Source of the DNA: Roseospira goensis
GTDB taxonomy: Bacteria; Pseudomonadota; Alphaproteobacteria; Rhodospirillales; Rhodospirillaceae
DNA: 55,890 nt
NCBI RefSeq assembly: GCF_014197795.1
Contig: NZ_JACIGI010000024.1
Location: 1 to 55,890, forward strand
Reading direction: 5' to 3'
Below the pieces are notes generated by a model. It did not search any database. It was not told the DNA's origin and saw only the letters and a list, made by a program, of their open reading frames with translations. Shown here piece by piece: positions 36,895 through 46,037 of the stretch (position 1 is the first letter of the stretch; the number at the start of each line of letters is the position of its first letter). The translations under genes were made by a program, and so were the position numbers.

Positions 36895-38907
36895 TCACGC
36901 GATCACGCCGCCCTTCGGGGTGACCGGGGCCGGGACGGCCTCCGGCACCGGGGTGAAGAACGCGCCGTCGGCCTGGAACGACAGCCCGCCCTCCAGGCCC
37001 AGCGCGCTCAGGCTGCTCTGGGCCAGCCCGAGCAGGTCGTGGCGCATGTCGGCCGGCAACGGCTGGGCGGTGCGCAGGATCAGATGCAGGCGCCGGGCCT
37101 TGGTCTGCATCAGGCCGTCGATCTGGAGCCGCCCCAGGCGCGACAGGGTGACGTCGACCAGGAACCGCTGGCCCGCCTCCGCTCCGCCGCCGCCGTCCTC
37201 CGGGTCGGTGCCGTCGGCGTCGCCGCGCCCGCCCATCACCCGGGTGATGATGGTGATCGGGCTGATCTCGGCATGGTCGGCCAGGGGCAGCGTCAGGGCG
37301 CGCCACTCGCCGCCGGGGCTCTCGCGAGTGCGGCCGGCCAGATCGCCCAGGTCGCGCTTCAGGGCCGCGGCCAGCCGGGCGCCGCCCGGGCCGGCGCGCT
37401 CCAGCGCGCGCAGGGTGGACTCGCCGGGCCACTGGCGGATGTCGCCGCCGGCGCGCAGCGCCCCCGACAGCGTGACCATGGCGGCGGCGAGCTGCGGTCC
37501 CGCACGCGGGATCGCGGCCTCCAGGGCGCGGCCGGCGGCTGGATCGGCCCGGCTCAGCGTCTCCACCGCCTCGCTCAGGGCCGGCCATCCGGTGGTGCCG
37601 CCCTGGGGCAGGCCCGGGGTCGCGGCGCCGGCCGTCCCCACGGCGGGCGGGGGCAGGCGGGCCGCGAGGTCGAGCGTGACCTGGCTGCCGGGCGGCGCGT
37701 CGAGCCGGACCGTCAGCGCCAGGGTGCCGGCCGGGGTGCGCAACAGGCTCTGGCCGGCCGGGCCGCCGCTCAACAGGGTGCCGCTCAGGCGGGCCGCGGC
37801 TGGTCCGGCGCTGGCGCCGTCGCCGGCCGCGCCCGGTGGCGGCGGGGGGGCGCCGGACGGGGTGGGCGCGGTGGCGCCGCCCCGCCCCGCCGTGGCCGTC
37901 GGGGACGGCCCGTCCGCAGCGGCGCCCGCGCTGGCCGGCGTGCCCGCCGGGGTGGGGGAAGCGGCGCCCGCCGTGGGCGCGGCCGTGCCGGATCCGCCGG
38001 CCCCCGTTGGTCCCCCCGTTGGTCCCCCCGTTGGTCCCGGTGTCGGTCCGGTTCCGGGGGCCGTGGTGGGCGCCAACCGGCCGGAGGCGGCGCCCGGGAC
38101 GGGTCCTGGGATGGCTCCTGGGGCGGGGCCCGGGGCGCCCGCGCCGCCGGCGGCCGGGGACGCCGACGCGGACGTGGCGGCCCCCGTCGTTCCGGCAGGG
38201 GTGACCGTCCCCGGGCCGCCCGTGCCGACGGGACCGGGGCGTGCGCCGCCGGCCGCCGCCGCACCCGACGCGGCCTGGCCCGGAAACTGGCCCGGAGATT
38301 GGCCCAGAGACTGGCTGGGGGACTGGCCGGGAGACTGGATGGCGACCAGCCGGACCCTGACGCGGGTCCCAACGGGGGCCGGCTCGCCCAGGATCGTCCC
38401 GGTGGCGGGCCCCGGGGTCCCCGGCTGGGCGGCCGTCGGCCCGCGCACCACGGTGGCGGTCAGCAGGCCGCGCCCGCCGGCGCCGCCGACCGCATCCACG
38501 GGGGCCTGCCCGGTCAAGGCGGCGGTCGGGGTCGCGGCGCCGCTCGGGGGCGTCGGCGGCGGGCTGGCGCCGCCCGAGGCCGGCGCAGGGGCGGCGAGCG
38601 GGCGGCCGTTCAGGGCGGTGATCTTGAGGAGCGCCTCGCCGCGGGCGATCGACAGCAGTTGCAGGGTGATGTCCGCGCCGGCCGGCAGCGCCACGCTGGC
38701 CCGCAGGGTGACGGGACCGAGCGCCGTCTGCACCTGGGCCGGCTGGCCACGCTGGGCCGCCTGCACCACCTGGGCCTCCAGCAGGGTGGCCGCCGGCAGC
38801 CGCGCCAGGGCCGGCGGCGGCGTGGTCACCGTGGCGGTGGCGGGTCCGGCGGGGGCCGGCGCCGGGGCCGGTACGGGCGGCGGTGCCGGGGGGGGAACGG
38901 TGCTCAT
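36895..38907 (-). CDS. FliK-like flagellar hook-length control candidate
   Basis: The 670-residue protein is dominated by Pro/Ala/Gly-rich low complexity (about residues 100-390), including PTGG and GQSP tetrapeptide runs encoded by 12-bp DNA repeats. A folded N-terminal part (ATLLEAQVVQAAQ to ALLKITALNGRPL) and a C-terminal part remain. The latter has ALTLPLADHAEISPITIITR and FLVDVTLSRLGRLQIDGLM, the layout of the FliK C-terminal domain that switches export specificity. This, plus its position 28 bases after fleN, supports the call. Hook-length proteins are typically poorly conserved, so it stays a candidate. The stop lies in a repeat shared with 11636-11650. Confidence 0.6.
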   Translation of the reverse strand: MSTVPPPAPPPVPAPAPAPAGPATATVTTPPPALARLPAATLLEAQVVQAAQRGQPAQVQTALGPVTLRASVALPAGADITLQLLSIARGEALLKITALNGRPLAAPAPASGGASPPPTPPSGAATPTAALTGQAPVDAVGGAGGRGLLTATVVRGPTAAQPGTPGPATGTILGEPAPVGTRVRVRLVAIQSPGQSPSQSLGQSPGQFPGQAASGAAAAGGARPGPVGTGGPGTVTPAGTTGAATSASASPAAGGAGAPGPAPGAIPGPVPGAASGRLAPTTAPGTGPTPGPTGGPTGGPTGAGGSGTAAPTAGAASPTPAGTPASAGAAADGPSPTATAGRGGATAPTPSGAPPPPPGAAGDGASAGPAAARLSGTLLSGGPAGQSLLRTPAGTLALTVRLDAPPGSQVTLDLAARLPPPAVGTAGAATPGLPQGGTTGWPALSEAVETLSRADPAAGRALEAAIPRAGPQLAAAMVTLSGALRAGGDIRQWPGESTLRALERAGPGGARLAAALKRDLGDLAGRTRESPGGEWRALTLPLADHAEISPITIITRVMGGRGDADGTDPEDGGGGAEAGQRFLVDVTLSRLGRLQIDGLMQTKARRLHLILRTAQPLPADMRHDLLGLAQSSLSALGLEGGLSFQADGAFFTPVPEAVPAPVTPKGGVIA

Positions 38908-38935
38908 GGGCGCGGGCCTCCGGCCGCCGCTCGGG

Positions 38936-39727
38936 TCACTCGGCCAGCAGACGGTCGGCCAGCGCCTCCACGTCCAGCGCCGCCTCGCTGTTGGGATAGC
39001 GGGTCAGGAGCGGAATCTGGTTGCGGATCGACTCGCGCACCCGGGTGTCGCGCCGCACCACGCCGGCCAGGGGCGGCGAGATGCGCAGGAAGCCCTGGCA
39101 CGCCTTCAGCAGGGTGCTGTAGGTCCGCTCGCCCTCGCGGGTCGAGTTGGCGGCGTTGACCACCACCTTCAGCGTCGCGTCCGGGCGTTCGATGGCGGTG
39201 ATCTTGATGAAGGCATAGGCGTCGGTGAGCGCGGTCGGTTCGTCCGAGGTCACCACCAGCAGCGTGCTGGCGGCGCGCGCGAGCTGGCGCACCGCCTTCT
39301 CGACCCCCGCCCCCAGGTCGATCAGCACATGGTCGTAGTCGCGCCCCATCAGCACCAGGTCGTCGGCCACCAGTTGCAGGCGGCTGGCCGGGATGTTGGC
39401 CAGGCTGCCGGAGCCGGAGCGGCCGGCGATGACGTCGAAGCCGCCGGTGTCGAACGTGGTCGCGGCCTGGTTCAAGGTCAGCTTGCCGGCAACCACGCTG
39501 CCCAGGTCATAGCGCGGCATCAGCCCCAACTGGATGTCGATGTTGGCGAGCCCCAGGTCGCCGTCGAACAGCAGCACCCGCTTGCCACGCTTGGCCAGGG
39601 CATGGCTCAGGGTGATGGCGAACCACGTTTTCCCGACACCGCCCTTGCCGGATGCGATGGCCAGGACATTGTGGCCGGACTCCGGAGCCGGCGCACGCGG
39701 GGCCATGGTGGGATCGAGGTTGGTCAT
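38936..39727 (-). CDS. flhG: FleN/FlhG-type MinD-like ATPase
   Basis: The 263-residue ParA/MinD-type ATPase controls flagellar number and works with FlhF. The deviant Walker A SGKGGVGKT is at residues 26-34 (signature Lys28), DGDLGLANID at 55-64, and VLIDLGAG supplies Walker B. It ends without a clear amphipathic membrane helix, though LDVEALADRLLAE is a candidate. Its ATG overlaps the flhF stop by ATGA (39724-39727), so the two antagonistic regulators are made in a fixed ratio. Also called FleN or YlxH. Confidence 0.92.
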   Translation of the reverse strand: MTNLDPTMAPRAPAPESGHNVLAIASGKGGVGKTWFAITLSHALAKRGKRVLLFDGDLGLANIDIQLGLMPRYDLGSVVAGKLTLNQAATTFDTGGFDVIAGRSGSGSLANIPASRLQLVADDLVLMGRDYDHVLIDLGAGVEKAVRQLARAASTLLVVTSDEPTALTDAYAFIKITAIERPDATLKVVVNAANSTREGERTYSTLLKACQGFLRISPPLAGVVRRDTRVRESIRNQIPLLTRYPNSEAALDVEALADRLLAE

Positions 39728-40782
39728 CGGGTTGCCTCGGCGACGGAGGGGGAGGACGGGTCCGGACCGTCAGCCGGATCTCCGCGGGTCTGTCCCGTCG
39801 GCGCTCCCTCCTGGGCGCGGCGGGGCAGGATCAGCTTGGCCAGGGACAGCGGGTGGATCGGCACCAGGCCGTTGGCGACGTGGGGACTGATCGTCACCTC
39901 GCTGAACATCAGTTGCCCGTGGTCGGCGGCGGCCAGGATGCCGCCGAGGCGGCGCGCCATGTCCAGCCGGGTCGCCATCAGGCGGGTGGCGCCGACGCGG
40001 GCGAAGCTCTCGCCGGCCTCGGCCCCCTCCATGGGGTCGATGCCGGCGGCGAGGACCAGGATGGGCTCGACGTCCGCGGCCTCGATCAGCTCGCGCAGGA
40101 ACGCGGTGTCGTGGGTCGAGAAGGGGTTGATGCCCGGACTGTCGATGAACACCAGATCGTGGACGCCGACGCTGTCGGCGACCTGGGCGCGCAGCGAGTC
40201 GGGACCGCGCGCCCGCTTGAGGTCCACCTCCAGGATGCGGGTGAAGGCGGCGAGCTGGGCGACCGCGCCGGCGCGCACGGAATCGGCGCTGATGACGCCG
40301 ACCGGGCGGTTGGCGAGGCGGGCGCGCGCCGCCAGCTTGGCGACCGCGATGGTCTTGCCGACCCCGGGCGGGCCGACGATCAGGAACGGGCGCGGCGACT
40401 TGCGTTCGGGCAGGGGGGCGAAGGCGAACACGGACTCCAGGGCGGCCGCGCAGGCCTCGACCGGGTCCGGCGACGCGGCGGCGCGGACCTGGGCCAGCAG
40501 GCGCTCGGTCAGGCGCTCGGGGGCGCCGTGGTACGCCAGGGCGGCGCGCGCCTCCAGCACGCGGCCGTCGCTGAGATCCTGGCCCGCGGCGCCGGTTTCG
40601 TCGGCGAGGGCGGTGCGCAGGTCGCCGTCGGAGCCGGGTTCCTCGACCGCCGCGGTGATCCGGATGCCGCCGTCGCCGGCCGCCCGCTGGGTGGAGACGA
40701 TGATGGCGTCGTCCCCCAGTTCCTGGCGGATCAGGGCCATGGCCTCGGCCATGCTGGGCGCGGAGTAGCATTTCAGCCGCAT
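39724..40782 (-). CDS. flhF: FlhF, SRP-type GTPase for flagellar placement
   Basis: The 352-residue protein starts MRLKCYSAPSMAEAMALIRQ, the FlhF N-terminus, and has an NG domain: G1 GPPGVGKT at 137-144, G2 region SADSVRAGAVAQL at 166-178, G3 DSPG at 214-217 and G4 TRLD at 271-274. Compared with the common D-T-Y-R, D-T-x-G and T-K-x-D, several positions are substituted. FlhF marks the pole and recruits FliF. A CtrA-like box lies about 150 bases upstream. A disordered Pro/Ser tail ends the protein. Confidence 0.92.
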   Translation of the reverse strand: MRLKCYSAPSMAEAMALIRQELGDDAIIVSTQRAAGDGGIRITAAVEEPGSDGDLRTALADETGAAGQDLSDGRVLEARAALAYHGAPERLTERLLAQVRAAASPDPVEACAAALESVFAFAPLPERKSPRPFLIVGPPGVGKTIAVAKLAARARLANRPVGVISADSVRAGAVAQLAAFTRILEVDLKRARGPDSLRAQVADSVGVHDLVFIDSPGINPFSTHDTAFLRELIEAADVEPILVLAAGIDPMEGAEAGESFARVGATRLMATRLDMARRLGGILAAADHGQLMFSEVTISPHVANGLVPIHPLSLAKLILPRRAQEGAPTGQTRGDPADGPDPSSPSVAEATR

Positions 40783-40932
40783 GAACCGGCGGTCCTCTCG
40801 TGATCCGGTCGGGCCGCGCCGGCGGCCCCGGCGATGCCGGGGGCACCGGGGGGTGGAGGCAGGGTCCCACGACCGGAGGAGGCGGCGGGCGATGCTTGGC
40901 CCACCCCTGCGCCGATGGTACGCACCCCTCCC

Positions 40933-40948
40933 TTAACTCTGTCCTAAC
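40933..40948. promoter_or_regulatory. CtrA-like box upstream of flhF
   Basis: TTAA at 40933-40936, seven bases, then CTAAC at 40944-40948, one mismatch from TTAA-N7-TTAAC. It is in the 202-base gap before flhF, in a notably AT-rich spot. Confidence 0.4.
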
Positions 40949-40984
40949 ATCGCTGGCCGTTTGACCAGGGGGGGGCCGGGACGC

Positions 40985-43165
40985 CTAGATCTGCCCCAGG
41001 GTCTTGATGCGCGCCTTGGGGTGGATCTCGTTCTGCGACATGACCACGGTGCTGGGCCGGAAGCGCTCGACGATGGAGCGCACGTAGGGCCGGATGCCGG
41101 GGCTGGTCAGCAGCACCGGCGCCTCGCCCTGCATGGCGAAGCGCTCGAAGGTCTGGCGCACCGTCATGATGAACTCCTGCAACCGCGACGGGGCCATCGA
41201 GAGCTGGCGCTCCTCGCCCTGGCCCACCAGCGCCTGGGCGAACTCCTGCTCCCACTGCGCCGACAGCGTGACCAGGGGCACGATGCCGTCGGCGTTGACG
41301 TTGGCGTCGCAGAGCTGACGCCCCAGGCGGGCGCGCACGTGCTCGGTCACCAGCAGGATGTTGCGGGTGGTCGCGGTGGCCTCGCTGATGCCCTCCAGGA
41401 TGGTCGGCAGATCGCGCACCGAGACCCGTTCGCCCAGCAGGTTCTGGAGCACACGCTGGACCCCGCTGGTGGAGATCTGGGTCGGGATCAGGTCGGCCAC
41501 CAGCTTCTGGTGTTCCTTGTCCAGTTCGTCGAGGAGTTTCTGGGTCTCCGCGAACGACAGCAGGTCGGCCATGTTGTCCTTGACCACCTCGGTCAGGTGG
41601 GTGGTCACCACGGTCGGCGGGTCCACGACGGTGTAGCCGCGGAACATGGCCTCCTCGCGGTTGGAGCGGTCCGACCACACCGCCGGCAGCCCGAAGGTGG
41701 GCTCGGTGGTCTTCTCGCCCGGCAGGGTGATGGACTCGCCGCGCGGATCCATGACCAGCAGCATGTTGGGGCGCAGCTCGCCGCGCCCCGCCTCGACCTC
41801 CTTGATGTAGATCACGTAGGTGTTGGCGCCGAGTTGCATGTTGTCCTGAATGCGCACCGAGGGCATGACGAAGCCCATTTCCATCGCCAGCGAGCGGCGC
41901 AATGCCTTGATCTGGTCGGTCAGGCGCGAGCTGGTGGCGTTGTTGATGAGCGACAGCAGGCCGTAGCCCAGCTCCAGCCGCACCAGGTCGATGCGCAGCG
42001 CGGTCGAGATCGGTTCCTCGGCCACCGGCGCGGGGGGCTCGGCGGGCGTCGCCTCGGCCGCCGTCCGGGCGGCGGTGCGGGCCTTCTGGTCCAGGTACAG
42101 CGCCGCCCCGCCGGCCGCCAGCGCCAGCAGCGTGAAGGGCAGGAACGGCGTGCCCGGCAGCAGCGCCAGGGCCATCGCCATCAGACCGGACATGCCAAGC
42201 GCGCGCGGATACGCCTTGAACTGAGTGACCAGCGTGGACTCGGCGCTGTCCTTCAGGCCGCCCTTGGCGACCATCAGGCCGGCCCCGACCGAGACGATGA
42301 GCGCCGGGATCTGCGACACCAGGCCGTCGCCCACGGTCAGGCGGGTGTAGACGTCGGCGGCCTCGCCGAAGCTCAGGCCGCCCTGGACCATGCCGATGAC
42401 CATGCCGCCGACGATGTTGATGACGGTGATCAGGATGCCGGCGATGGCGTCGCCGCGCACGAACTTCGACGCACCGTCCATGGCGCCGAAGAAGTCCGCC
42501 TCGCGCTGCATCTCCTCGCGCCGGGCACGGGCCTCGTCCTCGGTGATCAGGCCGGTGGACAGGTCGGCGTCGATGGCCATCTGCTTGCCCGGCATGGCGT
42601 CCAGGGTGAAGCGGGCCGAAACCTCGGCGATGCGGGTCGCGCCCTTGGTGATGACCATGAAGTTGACCAGCACCAGGATGGCGAAGACGATCACCCCGAT
42701 CACGAAGTTGCCGCCCATGATGAAGCCGCCGAAGGCCTGGATGACCTCGCCGGCGGCGTCGGGGCCTTCATGGCCGTTGGCCAGGATGAGGCGGGTCGAG
42801 GCCAGGTTGAGCGCCAGCCGGAGCAGCGTGGCGATCAGCAGCACCATGGGGAACGAGTTGAACTCCATGGACTTGCGCACGTAGATGACCGTCATCAGCA
42901 CCAGGGTGGAGAAGGTCAGCGACAGCGCCAGCATGATGTCCAGCAGCCACGGCGGCATCGGCAGGATGAGCACGACCAGGATCGCGATGACGCCGAGCGC
43001 CAGCCCGATCTCGCCGCTGTAGAGGGTTTCCTGGATGCGGCGCCCGATGGCGCCCAGCGCGCCCGCCCCGGCGCCACCGCCGCCGGTGCCTGCGGTGCCG
43101 TCCGGCACGCCGCCCTCGCCGTCGGCGGTCACCACCTGTCCCTGTGATCCGGTCTCTTCGGCCAT
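40985..43165 (-). CDS. flhA: flagellar export gate protein FlhA
   Basis: The 726-residue protein forms the nonameric ring of the flagellar type III export gate. The N-terminal half has about eight membrane segments (from [19 protein letters not shown] at about 52) with the FHIPEP-type loop [29 protein letters not shown] region. The C-terminal half is the cytosolic substrate-docking domain, including [17 protein letters not shown] and a conserved [15 protein letters not shown] near the end. It starts after a Gly-rich leader. It is 104 bases downstream of flbD on the same strand. Confidence 0.97.
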   Translation of the reverse strand: [726 protein letters not shown]

Positions 43166-43269
43166 CGCCGTCGTCTTTCGTTTCGCGGGGGCCGCCCGAG
43201 GGGGTCACGGGCGGTCGTCGGGGCCAACCGTCACGGGCTGCCGTCAGGGTCTGGCGTCGCGGGCCGTCT

Positions 43270-44757
43270 TCAGGCCCGGGGCGCCGTGGAGGTCTCGGGA
43301 CCGGCGCCGGCCGAGGGCGAGCCACCGCCGGGGGCCGGCACCGCGACGCCCTCGTCGGCGTACTGGCGCAGCTTGTTGCGCAGGGTGCGGATGGAAATGC
43401 CCAGGATGGTGGCCGCGTGGGTGCGGTTGCCCAGGCAGTGACGCAGGGTGTCGATGATCAGGTCGCGTTCCACGTCGGCCACCGTGCGTCCGACCAGACC
43501 GCCGACCCCGCCGCCCGTCCCCCCACCGGGCGTGGCCGCGTCGGAACCGGCCGCGGACGGCGCCGCCGGGTCGGCGCCGGGGCTGCCGTGTCCGCCGTGG
43601 CCGCCGTTCGCGCCCGGCGCCGCCGCGGCCTCCGGGCCGTGCGGGCTCAGGGGGCTGCCGTCGGGCTCGATCATGACCGCCTCCACGCCGATCTCGTCAC
43701 CGTCCGCCAGCAGCACGGCGCGGTGCAGGGTGTTCTCCAGTTCGCGCACGTTGCCCGGCCAGGGATGCGCCCTGAGCGCCGCCAGCGCCGGCGCCGCCAG
43801 CGGCCGGTCCGGAATCTGGTTGGCCTCGGCGTACTTGTGCGCGAAATGCCCGGCCAGCAGGTCGATGTCCTGCGGCCGCTGGCGCAGCGGCGGCAGCGCC
43901 AGGGTGATGACGTTGAGCCGGAAGAACAGGTCCTCGCGGAACCGCCCGGCCGCCACCTCGGCGCGCAGGTCGCGGTTGGAGGTGGCGACGATGCGGGTGT
44001 TGACCCGGACCGGCTGCTTGCCGCCGATGCGGTCGATCTCGCGTTCCTGGATGACGCGCAGCAGCTTGGCCTGCAGGCGCACGTCCATTTCGGAGATCTC
44101 GTCGAGCAGCAGGGTGCCGTTGTTGGCCTCCTCGAACTTGCCGATGCGCCGCGCCACGGCGCCGGTGAAGGCGCCCTTCTCGTGCCCGAACAGCTCGCTT
44201 TCCAGCAGGGCCTCGGGGATGGCGGCGCAGTTGACGGCGATGAACGGGCCGTCGGCGCGCCGGCTCTTGCGGTGCAGGTGGCGGGCGATCAGTTCCTTGC
44301 CGGTGCCGGACTCCCCGGTCACCAGCACGCTGGCGTCGCTGGGGGCGACCTGCTCGGCCATGCGCACCACGCGCGCCATGGCGGGGTCGCGGAACACCAG
44401 GGCGTGGCGCTCCTCGGCCACCGCCTCCAGCACGGCGGCGATCAGGGCGGGGTCGGGCGGCAGCGGGATGAACTCCTTGGCGCCGGCCTTGATGGCCCGC
44501 ACCGCGATGCGGGCGTCGGTGCCGACGCCGTAGGCCACCACCGGGGCGACGATGTGTTCGGCGGCGAGAGCGTCGATCAGGCCGGCGACGTCGAACTGGC
44601 CGTCGACCATCACCAGGTCGGCGCCGCGACCGCCGCGCAGCGCCTCCAGGCCCGCCGCCACGTCGTCGGCCTGCGCCACCTTGGCACCGCGCTGCACGGC
44701 GATGCGGGCGGCGGCGCCCACCTGGCCCTCCATGGCGCCGATGATCAGCACGCGCAT
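43270..44757 (-). CDS. flbD: sigma-54-dependent flagellar regulator FlbD
   Basis: The 495-residue NtrC-type activator has a degenerate receiver (residues 1-115), an AAA+ domain (about 130-365) with [14 protein letters not shown] for sigma-54 contact, and [10 protein letters not shown], and a Fis-type helix-turn-helix at the C-terminus ([18 protein letters not shown]). The receiver lacks the N-terminal acidic pair (VLIIGAME) and the conserved Lys, as known for FlbD, so it is probably not switched by phosphorylation. A Gly/Ala/Pro linker (about 380-430) precedes the HTH. FlbD activates middle and late flagellar genes; a trans-acting FliX partner is not in the window. Confidence 0.92.
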   Translation of the reverse strand: MRVLIIGAMEGQVGAAARIAVQRGAKVAQADDVAAGLEALRGGRGADLVMVDGQFDVAGLIDALAAEHIVAPVVAYGVGTDARIAVRAIKAGAKEFIPLPPDPALIAAVLEAVAEERHALVFRDPAMARVVRMAEQVAPSDASVLVTGESGTGKELIARHLHRKSRRADGPFIAVNCAAIPEALLESELFGHEKGAFTGAVARRIGKFEEANNGTLLLDEISEMDVRLQAKLLRVIQEREIDRIGGKQPVRVNTRIVATSNRDLRAEVAAGRFREDLFFRLNVITLALPPLRQRPQDIDLLAGHFAHKYAEANQIPDRPLAAPALAALRAHPWPGNVRELENTLHRAVLLADGDEIGVEAVMIEPDGSPLSPHGPEAAAAPGANGGHGGHGSPGADPAAPSAAGSDAATPGGGTGGGVGGLVGRTVADVERDLIIDTLRHCLGNRTHAATILGISIRTLRNKLRQYADEGVAVPAPGGGSPSAGAGPETSTAPRA

Positions 44758-44784
44758 GGCTGGACCCGCGATGAGATGTGAGGC

Positions 44785-45624
44785 TTAGACATGGACCCGG
44801 CGCACCCGTTGATGCGGCGGCAGGACGCTGTTGAGCAGCATCTCCAGCCGCCGGGTGTTTTCCTTGCGGGCGATCGACACGACCCCCACGACATAAAGAT
44901 GATTCACGAGTTGTTCCTCGGCCGCGTTGCGTTCCAGCTTGCTGGCCAGGGGCGCGAAGACAACGTTGGACAGGATGGCGCCATAGAAGGTGGTCAGCAG
45001 GGCCACCGCCATGCTGGGGCCGATGCGCGCCGGGTCGTCCAGGTTGCCCAGCATCTGCACCAGGCCGACCAGGGTTCCGATCAGCCCCATGGCCGGCGAG
45101 ACCTCGGCCGCCCGGCGCAGCACCCCGACGCTGCGGGCGTGGCGGGCGGCGGTGGCGTCCATCTCCTGGCGCAGCATGGCCTCCACCTCGTCCTCGGCGG
45201 TGCCGTCGATGACCAGCGACAGGCCCTTGTACAGAAACGGCTCGTCGGCGGTGCCTTCCAGCGGCGCCCCCTGGAGCTTGAGCAGGCCGCGGCTGCGCGC
45301 CTCCTCGGCCAGGTCGAGCATGCGGTCGGCGGCGTCGCCGGCATCCAGGCGTGGATGCAGCACGGTGCGCGGCAGCACGGCGAAGGCGGCCGCCACCTCG
45401 TCGAAGGTGAAGGCGGCCAGGGTCACCGCCAGGGTGCCCAGGACCACGATCAGGATCGCCGGAATGTCCAGGAACGACCCCGGTGAGCCGCCCAGCAGCA
45501 TGGCCAGCGCGATCAGGGCCAGCGCGCCGCCGATGCCGATCACCGTGGCCAGATCGACCCCGGCGTGACTGTCCGCTGACAGCGCCCGGCGCGACCGGTC
45601 GAGAAAAGGACCGCCGTCGGCCAT
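44785..45624 (-). CDS. motA: flagellar stator MotA/PomA-type protein
   Basis: The 279-residue protein has four membrane segments, near residues 24-45, 50-72, 175-195 and 205-230, of the MotA/PomA class. The key SPAMGLIGTLVGLVQML holds the conserved Pro facing the ion channel, and the cytoplasmic loop (about 75-170) carries the charged residues that touch FliG. Length is PomA-like (about 255-285). It forms the stator with MotB/PomB, which is not in the window. It follows fliN by five bases. Proton or sodium use cannot be read from this subunit. Confidence 0.9.
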   Translation of the reverse strand: MADGGPFLDRSRRALSADSHAGVDLATVIGIGGALALIALAMLLGGSPGSFLDIPAILIVVLGTLAVTLAAFTFDEVAAAFAVLPRTVLHPRLDAGDAADRMLDLAEEARSRGLLKLQGAPLEGTADEPFLYKGLSLVIDGTAEDEVEAMLRQEMDATAARHARSVGVLRRAAEVSPAMGLIGTLVGLVQMLGNLDDPARIGPSMAVALLTTFYGAILSNVVFAPLASKLERNAAEEQLVNHLYVVGVVSIARKENTRRLEMLLNSVLPPHQRVRRVHV

Positions 45625-45629
45625 GCCGG

Positions 45630-45989
45630 TCAGCTCCGGTCCGTCTTGATGATCTCGGTCATGGTCACGCCCAGGCGCTCCTCGACGACCACCACCTCGC
45701 CGCGGGCGACCAGACGGTTGTTGACGTAGATGTCGATGGCCTCGCCGACCTTGCGGTCCAGCTCGACCACGGCGCCGCGGCCCAACTTGAGAAGCTGGTT
45801 GACCTGCATGTGGGACTTACCCAGCACGGCCGAGACCTGCACCGGGATGTCGTAGACCGCCTCCAGATCGGAGGCCGAACGCGGCCGGTCGGGCACGTGC
45901 GCGCCCATGTCCTCGGCGGCGTCCTCGGCGGCCTCGGCGCGCTGCGCATCGCCCAGTTCGTCGAGGCTGAAGTCGTTCTCGTCGGACAT
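45630..45989 (-). CDS. fliN: flagellar motor switch protein FliN
   Basis: The 119-residue protein has an acidic N-terminal leader and a C-terminal SpoA domain: DIPVQVSAVLGKSHMQVNQLLKLGRGAVVELD followed by VGEAIDIYVNNRLVARGEVVVVEERLGVTMTEII in separate strands. FliN forms most of the C-ring and binds FliH and CheY-P-related signals. It sits between fliH (48 bases upstream) and the stator gene (5 bases downstream). Confidence 0.95.
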   Translation of the reverse strand: MSDENDFSLDELGDAQRAEAAEDAAEDMGAHVPDRPRSASDLEAVYDIPVQVSAVLGKSHMQVNQLLKLGRGAVVELDRKVGEAIDIYVNNRLVARGEVVVVEERLGVTMTEIIKTDRS

Positions 45990-46037
45990 GCTGGTCTCCC
46001 TCTCGGCGGCCGACGGGCCGGCCGGTGGTGGCGGGGG

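Noticed and set aside
35924-40768. A plus-strand open frame of more than 1600 codons opposite the FliK-like, fleN and flhF genes
   Set aside because: It is antisense to well-recognised genes, is Arg/Gly/Pro-rich without any motif, and is explained by GC-rich third positions leaving antisense frames open.
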